A DNA stretch of 27,087 bases from a virus. The DNA is taken from positions 1 through 27,087 of the IMG/VR virus record IMGVR_UViG_3300043436_004896, one strand, 5' to 3'. Positions 19,708 through 27,087 of this stretch are shown here, in pieces. Positions within the stretch are counted from its first letter, which is position 1, and every line of letters begins with the position of its first letter. The notes under the pieces were generated by a model. That model saw only the letters and a list, made by a program, of their open reading frames with translations, searched no databases and had not been told where the DNA came from. The position numbers were made by a program, and so were the translations under genes.

Positions 19708-21012
19708 TTAAGCAGTTAACAATGCGTTTTTAGCAAATGCTTTAGGATTAGCAATTTGCATGTCAGCATGTGTATTTAACACTAAACGTACTGAATTTGA
19801 CAAGTCAGCAGAATAAGGATTAATTGACACATTGATTGCGCCCCATTGACCAATAGTCATTTGCGAGAAATCACCATAAATTAATGGATAAACAGCAGTT
19901 CCTGAAGCATCTAAAACTGGAACTAAAGAAGAAGAAACCGCTTTAACACCATCAATTAAACCACCTTCATATAAGAAACGACCTGATCCAGCATCTTTAG
20001 TGATTTGTTTTAAAGCCGCTTTTAATTTAGGATGTAATAAATATCCTAAAGATTGTTCTGTAGCATTATCTTCTTCGATTAACGCTTGTAATTCCACAAT
20101 TCTTGCCCAAGTAGAAGCACCTGATCCTGATTGAGTAGATACATTTACACCTGAAACAGATAATAAACCTGTAGGAGCAATACCACCCGCACCATTAATA
20201 CATGCCGCATGTAATAATTGCGCAAAACCATTGCTTAAACCATTCATAATCATTGTTTCTACATCTAAAGATGATTGTAACAATAATTGGTTAGAAATAT
20301 CAACCGCACCACCCGCACGTTTAGGTGCTAAAGTAGGACCAGCAAATGTTTTCTTTTGCGGTGTAATTGCAGCAGTTTCTGCTAGGAATTCCATTGCAAA
20401 ATCATTTCCAACTACTAAAGGAATATTTCCACCGCTTAAATTAGTTAAGAAAGTTGCTCCTAAATCTTCAAAAACCAAACGAGGTCTTAAAGGCTCCACC
20501 ATTCTAGGCGCTTGATTTTGCACTAATGCTCCACCATAAGATCCTGAATCTTGCGTTACTGATTGCTGTGTAGCACGTAACATAGATAATGGTAAAGAGA
20601 AAACCGTATCAGCAGGAGTTGAAACACCCGCATTTCTACTTTCTTCAACACCCATTTCATGGATTTCTTTTTCAATTCCTGTAAGCTTACCGCCACCCAT
20701 TGCTGGATTAGCTTCTCTTAAAGCTTTACTAATTGAGAAACGCTTTTGCATATTCTCTTTTTCTCTTGCCTCACCATCGTTACCAGGAACGAATGTTGCA
20801 GATGCAGCAGCTGCTCTAGCTTCCACTGCTTCCATTTCTAAGGCTCTATTGATTTGCATGTCTAAAGCTTCCATTTCAGCTTTACGCGTATCAAATTCCC
20901 CATTTTCAGCATCGGTGAAATCTCTGTTTTCAGCCTTTGCCTTGTTAATTAACGCTAACTGCAATTCGTTTGCTGCATGGCGTTGTTGCTTTAAAGCATC
21001 ACTTTTTTTCAT
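19708..21012 (-). CDS. Major capsid protein, HK97 fold
   Basis: Protein of 434 residues. Residues 1-~105 form a charged helical delta domain (ALINKAKAENRDFTDAENGEFDTRKAEMEALDMQINRALEME) that scaffolds assembly and would be removed by the protease encoded next to it. The mature part begins near residues 110-140 and shows the fold's usual elements: MVEPLRPRLVFEDLGATFL, the N-arm and axial domain, then LAPKRAGGAVDISNQLLLQSSLDVETMIMNGLSNGFAQLLHAACINGAG, and the C-terminal strand VRLVLNTHADMQIANPKAF. The order portal-protease-capsid is conserved. Cross-link residues cannot be assigned by eye. Confidence 0.95.
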   Translation of the reverse strand: MKKSDALKQQRHAANELQLALINKAKAENRDFTDAENGEFDTRKAEMEALDMQINRALEMEAVEARAAAASATFVPGNDGEAREKENMQKRFSISKALREANPAMGGGKLTGIEKEIHEMGVEESRNAGVSTPADTVFSLPLSMLRATQQSVTQDSGSYGGALVQNQAPRMVEPLRPRLVFEDLGATFLTNLSGGNIPLVVGNDFAMEFLAETAAITPQKKTFAGPTLAPKRAGGAVDISNQLLLQSSLDVETMIMNGLSNGFAQLLHAACINGAGGIAPTGLLSVSGVNVSTQSGSGASTWARIVELQALIEEDNATEQSLGYLLHPKLKAALKQITKDAGSGRFLYEGGLIDGVKAVSSSLVPVLDASGTAVYPLIYGDFSQMTIGQWGAINVSINPYSADLSNSVRLVLNTHADMQIANPKAFAKNALLTA

Positions 21013-21023
21013 TTTAACCGGAT

Positions 21024-21650
21024 TTATTTATTATTCAACAATTCAAACTCTTTTTCTCTTAAATTTCTGTTGTGAAACGAAAGTTTTTCAGGATTTACAA
21101 CTTCAATACCTTTAATCATTTCCGCACGAATTTCTTCTAATGTTTGTGCTTCACGTTTTAAAGCATCAGGATTAGAACCAATAGGAACAATGGACCATTC
21201 CAACAATTCTTGTTCATCAAAATAAATCACATCTTTATCTTCTCCTAACTTTTCATCACCCCAATGACCACGTTTTGGATTTGCACCAATAGAAGCCATA
21301 CGTAATGTTCCCGCTTGTACTTTTTTCCAAACCTTTTCAGCAATTGGATTTGTATCTGCATCTTCAAAACGAATTCTACCAATTAACTGATCACCATCTG
21401 TAAAAACCGAAGATGTTCCAATTAACATATCAGGATTATCAGAATAAGAACGATGCGCATAAAAAACTACTGGATTAGCTTCGTATCTTTTTAAATCCCA
21501 CCCACTCATTTTAAATACCGTTCCATAGGTATCAATAGCTTCAGTAGAAATAACGAATTCCGCTTCGCGGTTTTTTATGTTTTCTTCGGATAAAGCACGA
21601 ATAACGGCTTCACGAACTACTGCTTTATTTAATTCTAGTTTCATATTCAT
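21024..21650 (-). CDS. Prohead protease, HK97 / U35 family
   Basis: Serine protease of 208 residues that trims the capsid delta domain. Family blocks: REAEFVISTEAIDTYGTVFKMSGWDLKRYEANPVVFYAHRSYSDNPDMLIG with the catalytic His66, then GTLRMASIGANP with Ser120 as nucleophile, and LLEWSIVPIGSNPDAL with the acid Glu151. N- and C-terminal charged tails are probably self-cleaved. It overlaps the portal stop as TAATG and lies just before the capsid gene. In-frame starts at 21650 and 21644 are both possible (MNMKLEL). Confidence 0.94.
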   Translation of the reverse strand: MNMKLELNKAVVREAVIRALSEENIKNREAEFVISTEAIDTYGTVFKMSGWDLKRYEANPVVFYAHRSYSDNPDMLIGTSSVFTDGDQLIGRIRFEDADTNPIAEKVWKKVQAGTLRMASIGANPKRGHWGDEKLGEDKDVIYFDEQELLEWSIVPIGSNPDALKREAQTLEEIRAEMIKGIEVVNPEKLSFHNRNLREKEFELLNNK

Positions 21651-22858
21651 TACTCATTATTATTTGAAGTTCCATCAGCCGATCGTAATAAAGATGCATT
21701 CTCTAAAGTTTGCATATTAACCGGTAAGAAAATTTGATCTAATCCATCAATTGGATTTAATTCTTCTAAAGCACGAATTTCATTTGGTGTATAAATTCCA
21801 AAGTTTACCATTGCTGTATAGTAATTACGTTTTGATTCCAAATCACCACGTAACAAAGCATTGATATTCATTTTGAAATAATATCCTGATTCGCGCGTAA
21901 AACATTTTTTATTGATTTCTTGTTCGAAACGTGTAACCCAAGGAAGAATTGAATCTTGAACATGTTCGATTCCTTGCTGATAGATGTTTAAGTAAGTACC
22001 AGCTGACATGTCTTTAATTTTTACCGGTGCAAGATTTAACCATCTACAGCATTCGATAACCGCTAATTTGTTAGTTTCTAAAAACATAGATTCAGCAGGA
22101 GTAATAGAAATACTTTTGTACTTCATTCCTTCATCTAACATTGGAACTTTGAAACGTTCAGCAGAATTCATTTTAGAAACGAATCCATCTTCGATAGCTT
22201 TTTTATTTTTAGAATCAACTGATTTATCAGATTCGATAACACCATGACCAACACCCTGATGCCTATAAACTTCAGATGCGTATTCTTGCGTATCTAAAGA
22301 AATACCTAACTGCTTTGCAGCGAATTTTATAACTGAATTACCACGAATTCCATCAAAAGAAAATGCTTTAAAATGAATCATGTTTTCAGCTGGAATAATT
22401 CCATAACCTTTTACATCGTAGATTATTTTTAAACCTACAACCGATACTTTCACATCATCGTAATTATGAAATATAATAGCTTCTTCAAATCCTGATTGCC
22501 CATTACGAGCTATAGAAGAAAAACCATCACCTTTAAGAATACATGAAATAGTCATGATTTTCCACCAATCAAAAGAAGTCATTAATTCGTTTGGTGAACC
22601 TGAAAGCAAATAAGAAACTGGATGTTCATCACCCGAATTTCTTCCTGTTTCAGACTTAATAAACACTGATTTAGGAAGTTTTGCGATGTCATTAGAAATT
22701 ACATCGACACCATTGTAAAAAGCCGAAATAGTTAAAGAAGAATCCGCTGTTGCATTTGCACCAGGCTTTTTAATCATAAAATTAAATAAAGAATTAGATG
22801 TATTATCTACTTCTCTATTCTGTATTTTATTAGGAAACAATTCACTTAAAACGCCCAT
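21650..22858 (-). CDS. Portal protein, HK97 type
   Basis: Protein of 402 residues that forms the dodecameric ring for DNA entry. Family features: SLTISAFYNGVDVISNDIAKLPKSVF (the start of the portal domain), HPVSYLLSGSPNELMTSFDWWKIMTISCILKGDGFSSI, the AENMIHFKAFSFDGIRGNSVIKFAAKQLGISLDTQEYASEVYRHQG block, and MFLETNKLAVIECCRWLNLAPVKIKD with DSILPWVTRFEQEINKKCF. Length is close to the HK97 portal. It opens the head operon and is preceded by a 21-bp repeat promoter element. Confidence 0.95.
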   Translation of the reverse strand: MGVLSELFPNKIQNREVDNTSNSLFNFMIKKPGANATADSSLTISAFYNGVDVISNDIAKLPKSVFIKSETGRNSGDEHPVSYLLSGSPNELMTSFDWWKIMTISCILKGDGFSSIARNGQSGFEEAIIFHNYDDVKVSVVGLKIIYDVKGYGIIPAENMIHFKAFSFDGIRGNSVIKFAAKQLGISLDTQEYASEVYRHQGVGHGVIESDKSVDSKNKKAIEDGFVSKMNSAERFKVPMLDEGMKYKSISITPAESMFLETNKLAVIECCRWLNLAPVKIKDMSAGTYLNIYQQGIEHVQDSILPWVTRFEQEINKKCFTRESGYYFKMNINALLRGDLESKRNYYTAMVNFGIYTPNEIRALEELNPIDGLDQIFLPVNMQTLENASLLRSADGTSNNNE

Positions 22859-22876
22859 AACTTAGCTTTTATATGT

Positions 22877-22927
22877 GCTAAATTATAGGCGTTTAGTGTT
22901 TTAAGTGTGTAACTTTGTTCCGTTTTT
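22877..22927 (-). promoter_or_regulatory. Candidate late promoter of the head operon
   Basis: The 21-bp box (22927-22907, containing CGGAACAAAGTTACAC) is identical to the one at 16508-16528. TAATTTAGC (22885-22877) follows after exactly 21 bases, and the portal ATG after another 18. Two independent copies at equal distance from the starts of two operons argue for a shared promoter or activator site. It begins five bases past the stop of a 50-residue gene. Confidence 0.7.
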
Positions 22928-22931
22928 GTGT

Positions 22932-23084
22932 TTACTCTTTAAAATACCATTCATCTTGGTGTTTTTCGAATTTTAAACGGTATTGACCTACTGCGATTGT
23001 AATTATGTTTACTGGATAGGATTTTGCTTCAGGCAAAGATGTAATTGCCATTTTTAATGTTTTGGCTTTTAAGTTTGGATTCAT
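22932..23084 (-). CDS. 50-residue small protein
   Basis: Frame MNPNLKAKTLKMAITSLPEAKSY followed by a beta-like part (NIITIAVGQYRLKFEKHQDEWYFKE). It starts one base after the stop of the 46-residue gene (TAA-A-ATG) and ends just before the late promoter. A compact single domain; the family is unknown. Position in an unbroken series of coupled small genes supports it as real. Confidence 0.6.
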   Translation of the reverse strand: MNPNLKAKTLKMAITSLPEAKSYPVNIITIAVGQYRLKFEKHQDEWYFKE

Positions 23085-23085
23085 T

Positions 23086-23226
23086 TTATAGATTTAATTT
23101 TAATTGTTTTGATTCTCGCATTTTATCTAAGATTTTACCCATTTTTTTACACCATTTTAGTTTTGGCTTTGTAGATGGATGCGCAAGCCATTCTTCATAA
23201 GTGAATGGATAAACTAATGGTTTCAT
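23086..23226 (-). CDS. 46-residue small basic protein
   Basis: Frame MKPLVYPFTYEEWLAHPSTKPK followed by a basic helix (KMGKILDKMRESKQLKLNL). The motif YPFTYEEWLAHPSTKPK looks like a specific short fold or a partner-binding segment. It overlaps the upstream gene's stop by one base (TAATG). Unknown family. Confidence 0.6.
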   Translation of the reverse strand: MKPLVYPFTYEEWLAHPSTKPKLKWCKKMGKILDKMRESKQLKLNL

Positions 23227-23459
23227 TATATAAAAATTTTAATAATTAACAATCCACTTACAGCACCACATCCAGCGCCTAAAGCATAAGTTAGTTTTTG
23301 ATTCAAAGTTGAAATTGCTACCTTACTGACATTGAACGCCCATAGTAAGCTAATTAAGAAACTAACCAGGAACACGCCATAAATATATCCTTTTGCAATT
23401 AGCATTGTATTGATAGCTACTAATCCAACTTGAAAGAACGATTGAAGGAAGATTTTCAT
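23226..23459 (-). CDS. 77-residue membrane protein
   Basis: Three likely transmembrane helices (about 5-22, 26-43 and 57-76) joined by short loops; no cysteine or charge pattern points to an enzyme. It follows another small membrane protein gene with an ATGA overlap. Genes for small membrane proteins away from the lysis cassette are often superinfection-exclusion or holin-like factors. Unknown family. Confidence 0.65.
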   Translation of the reverse strand: MKIFLQSFFQVGLVAINTMLIAKGYIYGVFLVSFLISLLWAFNVSKVAISTLNQKLTYALGAGCGAVSGLLIIKIFI

Positions 23460-23635
23460 GATATTTCTTTATCGATTTTAAAACAGATTAATACTATCAG
23501 GACCATTAAAGCATACACTGCTATTTGTCGCACGATTCTTTGTTGGATGAATTGTAAATCCAATAGTAATGAAGCTGCAAAAATTAGCAGCATCATTACG
23601 ATTAATATACTTACTGAAATTATATATTTTCTCAT
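23456..23635 (-). CDS. 59-residue membrane protein
   Basis: Two predicted transmembrane helices: residues ~5-25 (IISVSILIVMMLLIFAASLLL) and ~36-52 (RQIAVYALMVLIVLICF), with a polar linker of ~10 residues. The frame is fully coupled: its ATG overlaps the preceding stop as ATGA, and its own stop overlaps the next ATG as ATGA. With the 77-residue protein it may form one membrane complex. No family recognised. Confidence 0.6.
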   Translation of the reverse strand: MRKYIISVSILIVMMLLIFAASLLLDLQFIQQRIVRQIAVYALMVLIVLICFKIDKEIS

Positions 23636-23877
23636 TTTTTTAGGTGTTTGTTTTTTACTTTTCTAAAACTATCATAAGATGAATACTTGTACTCACCAAA
23701 ATATTCGAAATACAAATCATTGACAGCTTCAAAGCATTCGATTTCTGTTTTATGATTTTTTAATTGTTGGAAATAATATTCATAAAATCCGGTAACGGTT
23801 CCAATTCTACGAATGATTTCGTTTTCTTTTTTTAATTTTTCAATTAAGGCGGCTAAATGTTGTTCCTGTGCTGTCAT
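23632..23877 (-). CDS. 81-residue coiled-coil protein, unknown
   Basis: A coiled-coil N-terminus (QEQHLAALIEKLKKENEIIRRIG) precedes an aromatic helical domain (YEYYFQQLKNHKTEIECFEAVNDLYFEYFGEYKYSSYDSFRKVKNKH). The domain reads like a small conserved fold of flavobacterial phages with a repeated F/Y-E-x-V-N...YF..FG..kYsSYdSFR pattern. ATGA overlap with the terminase stop side. Function unknown. Confidence 0.6.
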   Translation of the reverse strand: MTAQEQHLAALIEKLKKENEIIRRIGTVTGFYEYYFQQLKNHKTEIECFEAVNDLYFEYFGEYKYSSYDSFRKVKNKHLKK

Positions 23878-25583
23878 ATGTAAATGTCATCTGTTGGTTT
23901 ACTATATTTTGAAACTTCTTCTTCAGGTGAATAAGAAGCGGCAATTGCATTAATTAAAGCCGCTATTCCATCAATCCTTTTTTTATTTTTATGACTAGCA
24001 CCTTTACTAATCATAATATTACCTTTTGAATCTTCAATTGGAACACAAGCCGAAAGCATCCATTCCATAACTGGATTTCCATCATGTTTAATTTTACCAT
24101 CATAAACTAATTTTTCTAACATTTTTGTTGGAAAATTTAGCTTTGGCATAGTTTGCGATAATTCAGAAACATTAATTCCTTCATCCATCATATCAGAAAC
24201 CAAATGTGAAGCATTCCAGGGATCAACTTCGACACGTTTAACATTGTATTTTATATAATTTTCTTTGATATACGTTAATAGAAAATTATAATCAACTCTA
24301 TTTCCAGGTGTTGCAATCATAAAACCAGAATCAATCCAATATCTATAAGGAACACCATCGTTTTTACTTCTTTTATCAATATTATCTTCAGGACAAAATA
24401 AAAATGGTTTTAAATATCTATAATCATTTTCATCAGGTTCAGATAAAATAATAAATGCTGTAATATCTGTCGTAGATGACAAATCTAATCCTGAATAACT
24501 TCCAAAGTTTTTGAATTTAGATAACGGAATTTTATCAACTTTGTTGTTTTTCCAAATTTCAGTAGGAATCCAAATACTTGCTCCATCAACCCACATATTT
24601 AAGTGTTTTGTTTTGAAGTTTGGAATCTTTGAAGGTTGATTTTTAGCTTTGATAAATTCTTTTTGAAGGTTATCAATATCCAATCCGTTTTTTAGCAATG
24701 GATTTGCTTTTTCCCAATTCTTTTCATCTTCCCAATCATCCTCTTCATCCAGGTCGTGAATCATAATCCAAAGGTGATGATCTATTTTTCTACCTTCTAA
24801 AACTTCTATAACAGAATCTTCATAGTTTTTACAAACCGAACCGATGTTAGTACCCGCTGTAGTGATATGATATGTTATTGGCTGGCGGCGTTGTACTGAT
24901 GATGATTCTAGATTTTCTTTTACACCATCATCTTTGTGCGCATGGTATTCATCGATAATCGCTACATGCGCATTGATTCCATCTTGCGTTTTGGAATCAC
25001 CGCCCAAAGGTCGCATTTTAGATTTTGTAGGATGAAAACCCACGATGCGTTGCATGGTATAGAATCCCATTTGCGCCAAAGCCTTGTTTGCTACTGGTGA
25101 ATTAATAAATGAAGCAGCTTGTTCCCAACAAATTTTTGCCTGATCTTCTTTTGTGGCTCCGATGTAGATTTCGGCTTCCATTTCCATATCGAATGACATA
25201 CAGTATAAACCCAAACCCGCCATTTCTGCTGATTTTCCGTTTTTCTTTGCACGTTTATCGTAAATGGTATTTATACGGCGGTTTCCTTTGCTATCCTTCC
25301 ATCCAAATAGGTTATAAATGGTAAATGCTTGATAAGGTGCCAAAACGAATGGTTTTCCTTGCATTTTTCCTTTTGTATGATTTAAGAAGGTAGGAAAAAA
25401 GTTTACGGCACGCATTCCGGCTTCATGGTCCAGGATAAAACCATCTTTTTCAGCAGTTTCTAACCAACCATAAAAACGTTGCACGGCTTTTTTAATGCGG
25501 TTTCCGGTGATAATTTTACCACTTGAAACCGCTTTTGCGTACTGAAACGGAACGGATTGTAGTTGTTTTCTAGTTGGTTTCAT
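23874..25583 (-). CDS. terL: Terminase large subunit
   Basis: Packaging motor of 569 residues. The ATPase half has the terminase-type Walker A, here RAKKNGKS (about 111-118) without the classical GxGKT, Walker B VAIIDEYH (about 208-214) and the coupling motif TTAGT (241-245). The nuclease half has the three acidic positions in SYSGLDLSSTTDITAF (Asp367), VEVDPWNASHL (Asp454) and KKRIDGIAALINA (Asp538), so it should cut DNA. Size and order fit Terminase_1/HK97-like enzymes. ATGA overlaps with both neighbours tie it into one operon. No small terminase partner is recognised in the window. Confidence 0.95.
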   Translation of the reverse strand: MKPTRKQLQSVPFQYAKAVSSGKIITGNRIKKAVQRFYGWLETAEKDGFILDHEAGMRAVNFFPTFLNHTKGKMQGKPFVLAPYQAFTIYNLFGWKDSKGNRRINTIYDKRAKKNGKSAEMAGLGLYCMSFDMEMEAEIYIGATKEDQAKICWEQAASFINSPVANKALAQMGFYTMQRIVGFHPTKSKMRPLGGDSKTQDGINAHVAIIDEYHAHKDDGVKENLESSSVQRRQPITYHITTAGTNIGSVCKNYEDSVIEVLEGRKIDHHLWIMIHDLDEEDDWEDEKNWEKANPLLKNGLDIDNLQKEFIKAKNQPSKIPNFKTKHLNMWVDGASIWIPTEIWKNNKVDKIPLSKFKNFGSYSGLDLSSTTDITAFIILSEPDENDYRYLKPFLFCPEDNIDKRSKNDGVPYRYWIDSGFMIATPGNRVDYNFLLTYIKENYIKYNVKRVEVDPWNASHLVSDMMDEGINVSELSQTMPKLNFPTKMLEKLVYDGKIKHDGNPVMEWMLSACVPIEDSKGNIMISKGASHKNKKRIDGIAALINAIAASYSPEEEVSKYSKPTDDIYI

Positions 25584-25837
25584 GGTTGGTTAAAAATTTG
25601 ACATTGCCCGGATTTAGATTTTACTATTTTTACTAATCTTGATTTATGGAAACCTATTGGTATTTTATGTTTATTGATTGAAGTGATGTACATATAATCG
25701 GTTTCATCAATAATTTGCACTTTTTTTTGTGTTTCTCTACCACCTTCAGAATAAGAGTTGTAAATAACTACATCACCTACTTTTGCTTTTATTGGAAGAT
25801 TGAATAGGTATTTATCTTTTATCATGGAAGCTTTCAT
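25580..25837 (-). CDS. 85-residue protein upstream of terminase, unknown
   Basis: Mostly beta protein (KAKVGDVVIYNSYSEGGRETQKKVQIIDETDYMYITSINKHKIPIGFHKSRLVKIV) resembling a small SH3-like barrel. Unknown family. Overlaps the terminase start by four bases (ATGA) and the upstream gene by one (TAATG). Confidence 0.6.
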   Translation of the reverse strand: MKASMIKDKYLFNLPIKAKVGDVVIYNSYSEGGRETQKKVQIIDETDYMYITSINKHKIPIGFHKSRLVKIVKSKSGQCQIFNQP

Positions 25838-26106
25838 TATTCAGTTATTTCTTGGTAGTTTTTACGGATTACCGTATCTACTTTGTTACATAGGTCGGTT
25901 AAATAGGTAGAACCTTTGATTTGTTTTACCTGGAATAGATCTTCTAGAACTTGTTCGCATTGTGCTCCTAAAACTTCGGCGTTTGCTTTCATTTCTAAAG
26001 CGGTTTCTGCATTGGCCCCTACTTCATGTAGGGATTCTGCTAACAAATAACACAAAGCCGCTATTTTGTGTGATTGTACTGCTGATTTTTTGTTGTTTGA
26101 GTTCAT
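25837..26106 (-). CDS. 89-residue helical protein before terminase
   Basis: All-helical pattern: SAVQSHKIAALCYLLAESLHEVGANAETALEMKANAEVLGAQCEQVLEDLF, then TYLTDLCNKVDTVIRKNYQEIT. Its size and place two genes before the large terminase allow a small-terminase role, but no DNA-binding helix-turn-helix is evident. Overlaps the recombinase stop by four bases (ATGA). Confidence 0.6.
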   Translation of the reverse strand: MNSNNKKSAVQSHKIAALCYLLAESLHEVGANAETALEMKANAEVLGAQCEQVLEDLFQVKQIKGSTYLTDLCNKVDTVIRKNYQEITE

Positions 26107-26936
26107 AACCTTATGTTGTTAATTGGTGATTGTATTTTACTGATTAAACTATCTGAAATTTGAACGTACATCATGGTTGTTTTTACTGAATTATGGCCCG
26201 CTAACTTTTGGATTAGATTTATATCTGTTCCGTTTTCTACCATATGAGTAAAACAATTGTGTCGCATTTGATGTGTCCAAACTCTTTTTTTTATTCCAGC
26301 TTTAGTTGCAAGTTGTTTTAGTACTTGCGATACACTTCGGCTGCTGTATTGTTCCGAAAATTGACCGCTTAAAATGTATGTTTTGGTTTTGTATTGTTTC
26401 CAATAGTTTTCCAAAAGCGGAACTACGATTTCCGGCAACATTACTTGGCGGTCCTTTTTTCCTTTTCCGTTTAGAATATTAATTACCATTCGTGATCTGT
26501 CGATGTTGGTCCAGGTTAAGTTTATTAATTCTGAAACTCGTAAACCGCATGAATATAGCAGCGCTAATATTACTTTGTGTTTTAGGTTTTCGCAGACATC
26601 AAACATTTTTTGTACTTCTTCCTGGCTTAATACTTGCGGTAACTTTTTTTCTGAACATGGGTATTCAATATGCTTAAATTTTAACGGTTGTTTTCCGGTT
26701 AGTTTGTAGAATAGCTTTACTGCTGATATTCTATGTTTTAATCCGTTTACTGATTTTGCCTGAAGCAACCATTCTTTAATTTGTTTTTCTGATATTTCAG
26801 ATGGTTTTGTAGCGACATTATTAAAGTGTTCTAAAAAGCATCTGACTTGGCTTTTATAATTCTCAATTGTGTTTTGAGAATAGTTTTTTAGTCTTAAATC
26901 TTCGGAATATAATTCCGTATATTTTCCGATGTTCAT
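26103..26936 (-). CDS. Second tyrosine recombinase, XerC/XerD-like
   Basis: Recombinase of 277 residues with the full catalytic set: Arg133 (SCGLRVSEL), Lys158/160 (NGKGKKDRQ), His222 and Arg225 (THQMRHNCF), His248 (LAGHNS) and Tyr257 (MMYVQIS). The N-terminal SAM-like domain (LRLKNYSQNTIENYKSQVRCFLEHFN) binds the core site. Length and motifs fit XerC/D, unlike the longer phage integrase beside attP. It lies at the head of the packaging operon with a four-base overlap to the next gene, so it is probably made late. Roles could be resolving genome multimers, acting on a second site, or a captured integrase from another element; no second tRNA-like site is seen nearby. Confidence 0.92.
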   Translation of the reverse strand: MNIGKYTELYSEDLRLKNYSQNTIENYKSQVRCFLEHFNNVATKPSEISEKQIKEWLLQAKSVNGLKHRISAVKLFYKLTGKQPLKFKHIEYPCSEKKLPQVLSQEEVQKMFDVCENLKHKVILALLYSCGLRVSELINLTWTNIDRSRMVINILNGKGKKDRQVMLPEIVVPLLENYWKQYKTKTYILSGQFSEQYSSRSVSQVLKQLATKAGIKKRVWTHQMRHNCFTHMVENGTDINLIQKLAGHNSVKTTMMYVQISDSLISKIQSPINNIRL

Positions 26937-27000
26937 GGCGTAAAGTGTTTATTTTGTTAGTAATTTAGATGGTTGAATACATATAGGAGTTATGCCTCAG
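26937..27000 (-). promoter_or_regulatory. Promoter-like region before the second recombinase
   Basis: This 64-base gene-free gap carries GTGTTTATTTTGTT (26945-26958), identical over 14 bases to the sequence beside the tail promoter box (16494-16507). On the minus strand it is preceded by CTAAATTAC, which matches the box's CAAAGTTAC at 7 of 9 bases, so this may be a third, weaker copy of the late promoter. The start codon is nearer here than at the other two, which lowers confidence. Confidence 0.35.
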
Positions 27001-27087
27001 CTACGAAGCAACCGCCAAAGCAACTCGTTTCAAATCATTTTTAACATCTAACCAAAAATCAATTTTACTTTGATTAAATTCGGGTAA
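27001..27087 (-). CDS. 3' end of a truncated gene at the window edge
   Basis: On the minus strand a frame runs in from the right edge and ends in TAG at 27003-27001. Its 28 visible residues (LPEFNQSKIDFWLDVKNDLK, then RVALAVAS) look like a real amphipathic C-terminus. Its place before the packaging genes would suit a small terminase, but too little is seen to say. Joining this edge to position 1 gives a stop a few codons upstream with no ATG, so the missing start lies in DNA outside the window. Confidence 0.5.
   Translation of the reverse strand, partial: LPEFNQSKIDFWLDVKNDLKRVALAVAS

Noticed and set aside
26903-26928. TCCG repeats 11 bp apart and a CGGAAT-ATA-ATTCCG palindrome near the start of the second recombinase, resembling the attP arm sites
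   Set aside because: They fall within coding sequence of the recombinase N-terminus, the match is only four bases per site, and no second copy or tRNA-like core is nearby; codon content may explain them.

Overview
The window is almost a whole temperate siphovirus genome from a Bacteroidota host, most likely Flavobacteriaceae. The DNA is AT-rich, promoters follow the Bacteroidota pattern TAnnTTTG, start codons lack a strong Shine-Dalgarno sequence, and the proteins have the HK97-type virion plan typical of flavobacterial phages. Nearly all genes lie on the minus strand. Only a repressor and a small secreted protein are on the plus strand.

Layout, in minus-strand transcription order from the switch: the early/replication operon runs from 4855 down to 45 (three small early proteins, a structured intergenic RNA or terminator, a DnaA-domain-IV-like protein, an HNH endonuclease with an N-terminal DNA-binding domain, an unknown protein, a lambda-O-like initiator with an internal iteron origin, a DnaB helicase and a second HNH endonuclease). 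The immunity region at 4856-5846 has paired palindromic operators, an XRE-type repressor and a secreted protein that looks like a lysogenic-conversion gene. The integration module at 5836-7300 has a tyrosine integrase and an attP whose core is the 3' part of a tRNA-Arg(TCT) gene with its own terminator. Arrays of TCCGCA repeats with an 11-bp period flank that core. Lysis genes (spanin-like protein, M15 endolysin, holin) occupy 7303-9177. Tail genes run 9188-16460, with tail chaperones expressed by a -1 frameshift at GGGAAAG (16601-17322). Tail tube, connector, capsid, protease and portal genes occupy 17324-22858. A cluster of very small genes lies at 22932-23877, then the large terminase, two small proteins and a second, XerC/D-like tyrosine recombinase at 23874-26936.

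Because attP lies inside the sequence with phage genes on both sides, this looks like the circular or virion form rather than an integrated prophage bounded by host DNA. The window is cut at both ends: a truncated gene runs off the right edge, no small terminase is recognised, and joining the two ends does not restore an open frame.

The most informative non-coding signals are four iterons of exactly 22-bp period inside the initiator gene beside a 40-bp AT-rich block, a perfect 21-bp repeat at the same distance upstream of both the portal and tape-measure genes (candidate late promoters), the phased integrase arm sites, and an imperfect stem-loop RNA in the early operon. None of the functional assignments was tested by database search; they rest on reading motifs, gene order and base patterns.
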